From NCBI GenBank assembly GCA_016630955.3, contig CM049993.1, forward strand, positions 1,054,001-1,118,000: DNA of 64,000 nucleotides. Direction: 5' to 3'. Made by a program: the position numbers and the translations under genes. Positions within the stretch are counted from its first letter, which is position 1, and each line of letters starts with the position of its first letter. The notes below the pieces were generated by a model. It made no database searches. It saw nothing but the letters and a program-made list of their open reading frames with translations, and was not told the origin of the DNA. Of the stretch, positions 54,899-64,000 are shown one piece after another. This DNA is from Didymella arachidicola. Lineage: Eukaryota > Ascomycota > Dothideomycetes > Pleosporales > Didymellaceae.

Positions 54899-56303
54899 CT
54901 ATTTTGGCTTAAGGTGGACAGTGACGAGGCTCCCAGCACTCAACAGCAAGCACACCCCAGTAAACAACACAATCGCCTTATACGTCCCAAGTCCATACCC
55001 TCCCTCCACTCTTGACCACCTCGATAGAACAGCGCTGATCGGACCTGCCGTAATGTTCCCCACGCCTTTGCCAAAGTTGAACATACCGAAGATGGCTTGT
55101 GCGGCAGAGGGCTCCTTGCTCACAGCGGTCACCATCCGCGCCCACATGGCTGTGTATCCTGCGCCAAAGAACCCGTAGAGCAGTGCAAAAAGAACCAGGG
55201 GTACGATCGATCGAGCAAGTCCCCAAGCACTAAGTGTTGCAATTGCCGCGACGGATGCTGAGATCGTAATGAGTGCATTGACCGAGACCCGCTTGTCAGA
55301 AAGGTAACCGAATGTGAACTGGCCGGCGACCTGAGCAACGCTCATGAGCGCAAGTAATAGCGCGCCTTTCGAAGAGCTGAGACCCATCGTGCCGGCGTAC
55401 GAGGGCAGGAAAAGCGCTGGGAAGAAGTAACCAAGGCCCATAAGCAGGTTGCTGATGCCGTAGATCCAGAAAAGCCGAGCTCGGAGGAAGCCCCAGTCTG
55501 TTCTCAGCGCAACGTTGCGCTGCTGACCAGGCCGACCCTTGAGTAAAGGGATCAGCGGGCCGGTTAAGACGAACAGAAATACTGCTACGCCTCTCAGTGT
55601 CGTTCTGTGTCCATACTTGCGAAGTAGTGCTTGTAGAGTCAATGGTGTTACCGCGCCGCTGACACCTGAAGCACTACAGAGCATGCCATATGCCATACCA
55701 CGACGGCGGACCCAGTACTCATCGACCATGGACAGAATTGGGTAGTAGAAGATGATGAAGCCAATGCCATAGAGCACTCCCTGCGTCAAAATCAATGTCC
55801 CCAGAGAATTCGCGAATGATCCAGCAACAAGACCGATGATGCACAGTGGCCATCCGGCAAGGATCATGCGCGTTCTGTGCTTTGACCATCGGCGAATGAA
55901 TGGTATGACAAGCGGGGCGCCGAGGTATGAGATACCAGATGCAGTGGTGCCGACTATAGAAATGTATGGACTGCTGCGGAACTCGGGCACCGAGGTATAG
56001 TAAACTTGGAAGACCCCAAAAGATAGCTGATTGATAGATTAGCAGACTTCCTTTAGGTAGTAATACACACCTCAACACGATTGAGGTACCTACAGGAAAC
56101 CCCCAAAGAAGTGATTCGAACACGAAAGCGGAGAGCAGAAGACGCCATGCCTGATAACCGCCATCGATTGGAGGACCATTTACTGTCTGGTCTGGAAGTA
56201 TCGCTGTTCCTGCCGATGAATCTACTAGTTCTATGGCCTGTGGGGTTCCTCGTAGTTCAGTGAGGGCATCCCCAACGACAACCTCGGCATTTTGGCGAGA
56301 CAT
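54899..56303 (-). CDS. MFS transporter, monocarboxylate-permease-like
   Basis: Two exons, 56303-56094 and 56026-54899, give 445 residues; donor GTAGGT, phase 0, joining LLWGFPLSFGVFQVYYTSVP. The N-terminal 45 residues are cytosolic, followed by the DGGYQAW start typical of the fungal monocarboxylate-permease-like group, then about 12 transmembrane helices. Other group features: GVLYGIGFIIFYYPILSMVDEYWVRRRGMAYG, SGVSGAVTPL and the C-terminal KAIVLFTGVCLLLSAGSLV. The substrate cannot be inferred, and there is no adjacent pathway gene. Confidence 0.88.
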
Positions 56304-56610
56304 AGGAATGATCTTCCTGCTCGAGCTCAGTACAAGAAGATTGCTGTCGTCATGAAAAGACTTGACGGTGAGTGTGTGCTTTCATACATTTAGTGGCTTC
56401 CTGTGACTTTGAACTGGGGCATTGCACTTTGGATGCCTCGGTTGTTGATCTTCACCGTTGAGTCCCTTGGTCCCGCCCCGCTCTCACCGCAAGGCTTTGC
56501 CCGCTCCGGCGAAAGCCACGTGAAAGCTTAGCGCTTATGTCTCCAACTCTCAAGTCCATGATATTACGTTGTTGTCAAAGGAACTAACCTGGTGGTCGCC
56601 GAATCAAGAT
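56304..56610. other. Intergenic, promoter of MFS gene
   Basis: No gene seen. Confidence 0.7.
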
Positions 56611-59183
56611 TCAGCCTTGAGCATGCCATCTGTCGTGAGCACCCATTGCGAAGAGCGGCATGATAGCGCCGCAGTCGCCGCACCGGTACGTATCAGCACC
56701 CAGCATATTATCATCTTCTTGCCAATCGTCGTTGATACCGGCGTTGATCTCTTGCGACAGCGTGGGTGTGTCTTCGGACCCGAACCTGCTCATGAGCAAT
56801 TTGGGTTGATATAGCTTCAGTTCGGTCTGAACAGGCGACTGGTCTCTAGGCTCATCTGTAAGTTCTTCTGTGAGCTCTGATACAACGCCTGGTTCTAGGG
56901 TAGATTCGGCGGCCTTTTCAGTAGGGTTGTCTCGCAATCGGAATGGTGCCAGAACGTCGTCTTGTCGTCTGAACATCTTGCCAATATCTCTGCCAGCTCC
57001 ACCTTTTTCGCCCGCCCCTTCTACCATGTTGGTTGCCGCAAGATTTACGAGACTCAGGTTCCAGCCTTGTTTCTCGGGGTGGAGATGCTTGAAAAGTGGC
57101 ATCAGCGCTTCCCGAACGAGTCTCTCCGCGAGCGTCTCAACAGTTTCCTTCAGAGTGAAAACGAAGCTGGGCATTGGTGTTGACTTAGAGATACGAGCGA
57201 ACGAACGGTTGCGACTCCCATCTGGGTTCTGCGGTGGGCGTGGACGTGTAGAGAGACGAAGCATCTTCGGATGAGCAAGCCAGCGAGGTGTAGACGACCC
57301 ACTGTTCGTAGATAAATCGTCGACCGGCTCTTGGTCAATCTCTACCAGGTCAGTGCGGATCCGCTTGAGCAGGCTGATAGCCAGGACGCGCAATTGCTTT
57401 ATCACTTCGCTCATTGTGTCGAGCCGGATGTAGCTATCCTCAATGCTGATCTGCCGAGGTACTATACGGGCTTGAGACACAGACATGCCATCAGAGCCGT
57501 TCAGCAAGTCCCAAACTCGAGTACCTATCCCATGTGGGACCCCTGGCCCACCGAGTATCCGTTCTAGGACGTCAGGACCCATGTCTGAGTAGGTACGCAC
57601 ATCTCGCACCTTCACTGGGTCTTTCGTTCCGCCGTACACGAGACCATGGTCGAAGTCTGCCGGTCGCTGGAGGACATGTTGGCGGATTTTCTGAGCAATC
57701 TTGAAACCAATGCCCGGAATCTTGCCGACTTCGTGATCATCGATAAAGGGTGTCACGTTGTCCCATTCGTCCTCGTCTGCGGTATACGGCGGTAGCAGTG
57801 TCGTCTGACTGTTCGGCTTGTTCACGTTTCCCACAAGCTTGCTAAGCAGCTTATTCGTCGATATGCCGACAGTAGCTGTGTATCCCAATTCATATTCGAG
57901 TCTCTGTCGAATGTGCTGAGCCAGATGACTTGCTAGCAGTAGACGAAAATGCAAGGGGTCATCTGTGCCAGTTGCTGTCGGTGAATGTCAGACGTATGTT
58001 GGGATGCAAGACAGTGAAACATGAGACTCGAAACATGGGGAAGAAGAATTCCCATAATGCGAGCGTGTCATCTGGGCACACTGCTGGCCGGCAGCATCAC
58101 AGTTATGCGACAATCTTGCGTCTACTTGCCACACTGCAGGTTTCTGGGGTATTTCCGAAGCACAAACATGTAGTTCATGCGGCCTTACAGTCATTTTACG
58201 GATGGAGAAGCTTACCATGTGTTTCGTTTGATGTTTCCGGGTAAACAGGACCGGCATAATGTGTTGCATCAAACGAGAAGCCTACTGTTGGGTCATGCTT
58301 TGACAAACGAAAGAAGCACCCGCTGAGGTTGGCCAAGTCCAAGGTCGCAACATTGCTGTCAATAAGGTCTGATACGTCGAGCCAGACCTCATCAAAGCCG
58401 AGTCGCTCAGCTCGTGAGTTCCAAGAAAAGGAGCTCAGGAAGGCATAAAGTTGTTTCGAAGCATTCCGAAATCGTGTGAGATTCTCGCCCAGGACGATGA
58501 CCACATCTGGACAGATCCTTTTTGCCTCTGTAATCAGCTGCAGCTTGTACAGTCCCTGATCCGGTCAGCAGACTGACGCTTAGCTTAGTTCGTAACTTAG
58601 TAGTGCATATGCGTTGCAAGAATACGCAAGACTGTGCTTGCGTACCCGCATCCGGGCAACAACACGTGCAGGGAGTGTGACGAGAAGTGGAGGTGTACCC
58701 TTCGACGAGCTTCGTAATTGCAGGTCACTGTTGGACTGTGTGAACATAAGATGCACTCTGACATGAGTCGGAGGCTGCCTACCGACAATCTGCTTCTGCT
58801 GCACAGCGAGTGGGAGGGCCTTGAGATGAGGCTGCTCACGTTCGAAAACGCTGGCGTAGAAGCAGTCCTGATCGGGCGCGTGTAAGCAAAGTCAGGTGCC
58901 AATTGCCCGAACACAGGCATGACTGACATCCTCGGTGCACGGGGCGACACGTACATAGTCCTAAATGCGTGCGGGAGCACGTTAGCACCGCTGAGAACGG
59001 TCAAACGCAAGCAATTAACGACGATGGCGAAGGCGACGGTCTACGGCGTCCAGGCGTTCTTGGTAAGGCTGTGTAACGACCGCGACGGGATGCCTGGTTA
59101 TTGACTGTGTGCTCAATGCTTACAAAGTGGATGATTGTCGAGTCGAGTTGACGCTTCAGCCTCCTCCTGCGCGAGCCGTCCAT
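56611..59183 (-). CDS. Y-family translesion DNA polymerase, iota/eta type, with 6-nt microexon
   Basis: Six exons, 59183-59124, 58960-58955, 58867-58783, 58727-58699, 58555-58216 and 57974-56611, give 627 residues with every junction in frame. Exon 1 ends STIIHF; a 6-nt exon adds Asp-Tyr; exon 3 continues DCFYASVFEREQPHLKALP, together making the DYDCFYASV metal-binding motif. Later motifs: VTCNYEARR joined to GLYKLQLI, LGFDEVWLDVSDL with the second acidic site, GISTNKLLSKLVGNVNKPN in the palm and the KIPGIGFKIAQKIR hairpin. The little-finger region is followed by a C-terminal CGDC...HDRWH zinc-finger-like end. Sequence features favour the fungal polymerase iota group; eta cannot be excluded. 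It bypasses DNA lesions in the nucleus. Confidence 0.85.
58955..58960 (-). other. 6-nt microexon (GACTAT, Asp-Tyr) of the Y-family polymerase
   Basis: Minus strand reads TTTAG, GACTAT, GTACGT. The upstream intron starts GTAAGC at 59123 and has a CTAAC branch site about 20 nt before this acceptor; the downstream intron ends ATCAG at 58868 after a CTGAC branch. The two codons are exactly those missing between the flanking exons in the DYD catalytic motif. Confidence 0.8.
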
Positions 59184-59649
59184 GGCAACACCAAGGTGAC
59201 AAGCGGCGCGAGCTGCAAAGCCAGGGAGTCGGCGGGTCCCAGACTGACGTGCCGCGTTGGTGGATGTGCAGGTACGGAGGTTGCAAAACAAGAGGGCGCT
59301 ACGGGCTGGTTGTGAGTGGGTCGCAGCTCCCTGTTTGTTCAAGGTTTCCTTAGCGTGCCTGCCAAAAATAACCTGGGTAGCCGCTGCCTCTCAGCACGCG
59401 CGGCTCTCACGAAACGAGATGGCGGCTATGGAATCAAAAGCAGCGCGGCCCCGCGCCGTCAGTGAGGATGATCGCAGACAACACACGAGGCAGCTATACA
59501 GACACGCGCAATAAAAATACCAGACGACATCGCGGTACCTGCCCTCGTATCCTCATCAGCAGATTCGACGTCTGCACCTGGCCCAAGAAGGCTGACAGAT
59601 CCCCGCCACACTGCCTCTGTCTGCGCCCACCTGGCTCTCGAGTGCACGC
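59184..59649. promoter_or_regulatory. Divergent promoter interval, polymerase gene and unknown fungal gene
   Basis: 466 bp between outward-facing start codons. No gene or specific element recognised. Confidence 0.45.
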
Positions 59650-60612
59650 ATGATGCTTTCTATATCATCACACCCCACGCCGACCACGCTCTCGCCGTCA
59701 CCTGCGCTGCAGTCCACCATGGCCACCTCGCTGCCTATAATGCCCTCGAGGCCCTCGCAGCCATCGCAGCGCCCCAAGTTGACCGTCAACACCCACCAGC
59801 CCCGCGTATTTGGTAAAGGCGCCTCGTTACGCCTGAACACGCTCAGCGCAGTCTCTCCCACCGTGCGCAACACCTTCAACAACGCATACGAGCCCAACAC
59901 CACGACAAATACATCGAGTACGCTCAACACATACGTCCCACCGCCGCCTGGACCGCCCGCAAAGCTGCGCCTGGACATCAGCAACACATCCTCGAATACG
60001 TCCAGCACTTGCACCCCAGACTCAGCCTCGACTCTGTCATCCTCCACACTCACATCAGCCTCCAGCGAGTCCTCAAGTAGCATCAGCACAATACCGTACA
60101 AGCAGCCCCACAACCTCAACTCGATCCTCTCCAACAGCCGGATAGTCCCGCGCAAGATGGCCTCTAGGCCGATGTTCCCTGCTGAGAAGCGCGTATCTTT
60201 CCGCACGCCTTTGGAGGAGGAGATCAAGACCATCAAGTACACGTGGGCCAACTCTGACCTAGAATCATCAAGCTCGACCCTGACTTCGCTGGAATCCACA
60301 TCAACAGACTCAAGCTCGACCCACTCTGAGCTAATAGCAACACATCACTCAGTGACACCAAGCAAGCCTACGCTGTCATTACAGCCGTCTATCGAGAAGC
60401 CTGTCACGACAAAGATAGAGAGCGCACCTCGCCAACGGGCATCGCCCAGGCTTGGCGACAAGCGCGACTCCTCCGAGTCCGAAGACGACAGCGATGCCTG
60501 CCCACAGACGCCCGTCGCCGGTCGACGGAAACGCAGTCGCGACTGGCGATGGACCCTGGGCAAACTGCCTGGCGACAGCACATCCACAGCTAGCGGCGAA
60601 GACAGCAGCTGA
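59650..60612 (+). CDS. Ser/Thr-rich protein of unknown function, fungal
   Basis: Single-exon frame of 320 residues from ATG 59650 (second in-frame ATG at 59653). Mostly disordered and rich in Ser, Thr and Pro. Two islands look conserved: KLTVNTHQPRVFGKGASLRL near residue 45, and FPAEKRVSFRTPLEEEIKTI followed by YTWANSDLE near residue 180; the tail has a basic-aromatic GRRKRSRDWRWTLG. RVSF is a plausible PP1-docking (RVxF) motif, which would suggest a phosphatase-regulatory role, but this is only a motif-level inference. No signal peptide or membrane segment. Confidence 0.7.
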   Translation: MMLSISSHPTPTTLSPSPALQSTMATSLPIMPSRPSQPSQRPKLTVNTHQPRVFGKGASLRLNTLSAVSPTVRNTFNNAYEPNTTTNTSSTLNTYVPPPPGPPAKLRLDISNTSSNTSSTCTPDSASTLSSSTLTSASSESSSSISTIPYKQPHNLNSILSNSRIVPRKMASRPMFPAEKRVSFRTPLEEEIKTIKYTWANSDLESSSSTLTSLESTSTDSSSTHSELIATHHSVTPSKPTLSLQPSIEKPVTTKIESAPRQRASPRLGDKRDSSESEDDSDACPQTPVAGRRKRSRDWRWTLGKLPGDSTSTASGEDSS

Positions 60613-63013
60613 TACCTCACGAGTTGCGCACTTCCTATTCCGGCGTTGGAACCACTACTACAGGGCACGGAGCCCATGGCGTTCGTTTAGCATTTCTGGT
60701 GTTGTTTGTTTCGATGATACCACTTGCATGAGCACTCCTCGGAGGCTACTACCATCCAGCAATTGCGCATTTTGCATACTACATCATATCTACACCACCT
60801 ACCTCTCTATTTCCCCTCTACACCTCTACTATATTTTCTAGTTTCATATTACGACGGTAGCTGTGCTACTGTCAATCATATCTTCTCTACCAAGACTTCG
60901 ATCGTGTCGCAATATGCTGATCCCTGTGTCGAGACCGTGACCTTGCATCGAATACGAGTTATTGCCGAGACCCTGACAGCTGCTTCCCGAATGACGAACC
61001 GTCACTGCCAGAAGCAGTTGGCTCCGTGAAGATCGATCTGCTACCGGGGACTATTGTAGCAATTGTACCAAACTCTCCCTGCACGTGTGCATGATTCTAT
61101 TAATTCCATAACACCTCGCCTCCGCATCTAAAATCCACATATCAACGCCTTCGATCAATATTCTACAGACTTGCCATTTGCCCGAGGACCCTGTCACTTC
61201 GCCCTGCATACAGGGCCCTCCGAAGCTGGGTGAGGCGCTCGCCACCCCCCGCCGAGCGCAACATGACATCACCTCAACACGAGCGCTACGCTCGAAGCAG
61301 GCAAAAAGCGCTGACGGGAGTTAACAGCGGGTCTGGAGTTGCTTAGCGTGGGAAAAATGTTTGATGAGCATCGCAAGGGTAGGCGGCAGAGAGGTAGAAA
61401 GCGGGTTGGGGGGCGCGGTGGATTCGGTCGAAAACGAAACGGTTTTGCGACGAGAGGTGAAGCTGCGAGGGTGAGTCGGAAACGGCGTTGTAAACGGCGT
61501 TGTGTACGGCGGCGTTGGAAACGGGCTCGGACGTAGCGCTACAGTGAGGTGTCACGGGGTGCTTGTTTGATGCTCGTGAGCGAATAATGGGCGGTTGTTT
61601 GATCTCAGATGAGGCTTCTGTGTCTTGGGTGCTGGCCGATGCGCCGTGAGCTTGCTCGTGTTACGGGGTACACATTTTTTGCCCACGGTAGGCGGGTACC
61701 TACGACGGTTGCGAAAACGATCCTGCGGCGACATGCAGTCAGTACCGGTGCATGTCGGCCAGTGCCGGTCTCAAGGAGCACCGCGATGCCTGCCGGAGCC
61801 CATACTGTACTGTATTAGACATTGAAATCGTGACGCGTCCGCGGATACTTCCCCAGACACGACACTCAGATGCTGCAAAGCTCTCCGTTCACGATCCGGG
61901 CTCAGTTCGTATCGCAGTCGCTACCGAACGCCACATTGATATTCCTCGTAAAAAAGTACACTAGGCGCTCGTACTCGCATCCGCCAGGTACCGCTCGACC
62001 CAACGGTTTTGATACGGGTTGCACAATCTTGGCAGCCTGTCTGGACCGTCTAGCGCCCTGAGCCAGAAATAGATACATTCAACTGCAGCAGCTCGCAGAG
62101 ACTGTTCGAGGCTCTCAACGGCTTAGATGCTCCGCGGGACCATCAGGTACCGGTTGCAGTGGCGTGTGGGCGGTAGCGCGCGGGCAAGATGTAGTTTAAT
62201 TGTTTCGATAGAACGTGCGGAGGTGCTTGCGTGTTGCGTCTTGACGTGTGGCGCTGTGTGTGGTGCGTGGGCAAATTGACGAGATTGGAGCGGGTCGGTT
62301 CATTCCGGGTTGACGCTCGAGTATCGAGACGGGAGCGGGTGTGGCGTTTGAAGGTTCACAGGTGTGGCCGTGCTGGTCTGCGTGTGGATCGCGTCCTTTT
62401 CGAGGTGGAGAGGTTCATTTCGCGTGCGTGGATCTGCATTGAAGTCGGACAGGTTGTTATTTGGGAGATATCTTGTTGAGGATCTCTTTGGAAAGTCTCT
62501 GGAATTCCTAAGATTTGCGCCGGTGGATGCTATGCTGTCACTTTCGTGGCTCAGCACTTCTGGTCGAGGAGAGCAGTGCGCACACTACAGGGTCACAAGA
62601 TGCGCTATAGCTGAGCAGTGGTATCTTGAAGACTCTCCCTGGTACGTGACTGGCTGTCTTAGGTACCGAAATATATTCACTTGAATGAAATCATGACCGA
62701 ACCCGTTTACTGACCTCGCCGTATACATAGCCCATTGCTGACTCCGAAGTCGCCATTGACGGTACGATGAGCAGTGAACTTGCAGATGAGGAACACGGCG
62801 AAGAGAGCTAATAGTAACCAACTAGGAAAGACACCGGATAGCACGTGATGACGTGGTCAGGCGATCGCAACTGCCTCCTCAGTTGAAGCGAGTCTTACTC
62901 TGAAGCCTTCCAATAAATGCAGGCTAGACATCTGCGTCTGTATAGATTCTGATCAAGTCGAGGAAGCCGTCACAAGTGCATAAGTTTGATTTCGAACTCA
63001 TTCCACAGCGTCT
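60613..63013. other. Gene-poor intergenic region
   Basis: About 2.4 kb without a recognisable gene. One basic open frame (61339-61536) is composition-driven by a GGCGTTG-type repeat and is not called. It lies between the unknown Ser-rich gene and the convergent TMEM135-like gene. Confidence 0.5.
61479..61526. repeat. Imperfect 12-bp tandem repeat
   Basis: Repeats of AAACGGCGTTGT, two near-perfect copies followed by diverged ones (TACGGCGGCGTTG, AAACGGG). Confidence 0.6.
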
Positions 63014-63985
63014 CTATCCATCCGTCTTCAAAACCCTTTGCAGCACCTTACCCAAAACCCCTCTCACCCTCGTGCGATCTGCTTGCGCCGCAGTCATCAC
63101 GACAGCGGCGCTAAGCGCAAAAGCAAGGTGCTCTTTCCACCTGTTTTCAGGCAGATATCTGCGAGGAAACCAAGTTGCTGCAGCGCGAGGCAGCACGAAG
63201 AGCACGATCTCGAGACGCCTTCGCGGCTCCTCCACTAAGATGCTCAACCCACAAAGCAGGCATGCGCTCAGAACACATAGCCCAGAGTCCCACATCTGCG
63301 GTGTGACAGTCTTTGGCGAGAAGAGCTTCGGCCCAAGACGTGTTCGCGAAAGACACACGCCGTAATAGAAAAACGCGATGAAAGCACCAAGGAACGACGA
63401 GCGCCTCGTAGCATCCTGGACCGCCGCAACCAGCGTATGTATCTTCAACCCGGCCAATCTGTTTCCAGACCGCGCTGTCTTCAGTAGATGTCTGCTCAGC
63501 ACAAAAGCCTGTAACGGAAAGAACATTTTGGCTGCGAACGCCCATCCGCGCCAGAAGCGCCACAGGGCGTGCCGCTCACAGCTTTTGCCACAGCCCATGT
63601 GCACCAGCTCGCACGGCACCGGCACCGTTCTTGCAGGATCACCGGCTGCTTCTGGCATCCCGTAGTCGCGTGCCATAGAGCCTAGCAGCGGAGCCATGCC
63701 GGTGTCCTTGCCGTACTGGAAGGTGCCGTATCGGGCGTGACGCAAGGCGAGAATGAGACGGTGATCTAGCTCCGCAGCGGCGGTTATCCAGTCATTGTAG
63801 CTTTGAGGGAGGCGGCTGGGGCTGTAAAACCAGGACCACATGATTGTGGCTGCGGAGAAGCAGAATAGTGTTGTGGGAAGCTTGTTCGAGACTTTGCGAG
63901 CAAGAGACGATGGCTCGAGGGGGCTAGTCGCTGAACTGACTATCACGTCCAGGGCGCGGATGACTGCAAAAAGCGTGAGATCCAT
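63014..63985 (-). CDS. TMEM135-like integral membrane protein
   Basis: Single-exon frame of 323 residues from ATG 63985. Features shared with the TMEM135 family include a cysteine-rich segment (PCELVHMGCGKSCERHALWR followed by FWRGWAFAAKMFFPLQ) and the C-terminal VLPRAAATWFPRRYLPENRW stretch with a nearby helix (HLAFALSAAVVMTAA). Several hydrophobic helices are spread along the chain. Animal TMEM135 is linked to peroxisomes, mitochondria and lipid metabolism; the fungal role is not established. The start lies 15 bp from the window end, so an upstream exon cannot be excluded. Confidence 0.65.
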   Translation of the reverse strand: MDLTLFAVIRALDVIVSSATSPLEPSSLARKVSNKLPTTLFCFSAATIMWSWFYSPSRLPQSYNDWITAAAELDHRLILALRHARYGTFQYGKDTGMAPLLGSMARDYGMPEAAGDPARTVPVPCELVHMGCGKSCERHALWRFWRGWAFAAKMFFPLQAFVLSRHLLKTARSGNRLAGLKIHTLVAAVQDATRRSSFLGAFIAFFYYGVCLSRTRLGPKLFSPKTVTPQMWDSGLCVLSACLLCGLSILVEEPRRRLEIVLFVLPRAAATWFPRRYLPENRWKEHLAFALSAAVVMTAAQADRTRVRGVLGKVLQRVLKTDG

Positions 63986-64000
63986 GGTTCTTCCAGCAAG

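Noticed and set aside
57975..58215. Possible extra exon in the 241-nt polymerase intron
   Set aside because: No frame with protein-like sequence; donor GTAAGC, branch CTGAC and acceptor CAG make one long intron sufficient.
61339..61536. Arg/Gly-rich 65-codon ORF
   Set aside because: Composition follows a local GGCGTTG-type repeat; no start context, homology or splice signals.

Overview
This is a gene-dense stretch of a filamentous ascomycete nuclear genome, probably Dothideomycetes (an inference from gene content; I cannot place it more finely). Genes lie on both strands, with short GT-AG introns of about 50-100 nt, and small-intron donor, CTNAC branch and AG acceptor signals recur. The predicted proteins are typically fungal: a Zn2Cys6 and a bZIP regulator, a siderophore transporter, GH76, Hsp12, Eaf3, Nkp2/Cnl2 and Rgp1. 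All coordinates and splice sites were read by eye and checked for reading-frame continuity. No ribosomal, viral or transposon genes were recognised.

Layout. 1-3.2 kb: no recognisable gene, with a 7-bp tandem repeat and a G-rich stretch. 3.2-9 kb: a PrpF-family protein with a long coiled-coil tail, mitochondrial GrpE on the opposite strand, then a Zn2Cys6 regulator. 10-15.6 kb: a peroxisomal (AKL) acyl-CoA ligase, a La/RRM protein resembling LARP7/Pof8, a Wbp11-like splicing factor and an Hsp12 protein. 17.6-22.6 kb: a secreted GH76, an intron-containing tRNA-Glu, an acyl-protein thioesterase with an in-frame transmembrane extension past its stop, and an HhH-GPD DNA glycosylase. 23.7-28.3 kb: a siderophore transporter with a SreA-type site upstream, and malate synthase ending in SKL. 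29-35.2 kb: two divergent surface proteins, a repetitive GPI-type protein and a pepsin-fold protein without its catalytic aspartates. 35.7-41.1 kb: a bZIP factor with an overlapping uORF, a small hydrophilic protein and Rgp1. 42-44 kb: a secreted GH5-like protein with NQP in place of NEP. 44.6-54.3 kb: a housekeeping run of Nkp2/Cnl2, Eaf3, nicotinamide riboside kinase, an ARMH3-like protein, a tail-anchored protein interrupted by TAG, a small hydrophilic protein and Rfc5. 54.9-64 kb: an MFS transporter, a Y-family polymerase with a 6-nt microexon, a fungal protein of unknown function and a TMEM135-like membrane protein.

There is no biosynthetic cluster. Working links are limited: peroxisomal acyl-CoA activation and glyoxylate-cycle malate synthase both belong to growth on fatty acids or C2 compounds, and several genes (polymerase iota type, Rfc5, glycosylase, Eaf3, Nkp2) serve DNA replication, repair or chromatin. 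The most unusual items are the 6-nt microexon that supplies the first catalytic aspartate of the polymerase, the apparent readthrough extension giving a membrane-anchored thioesterase, and the TAG-split ORF.
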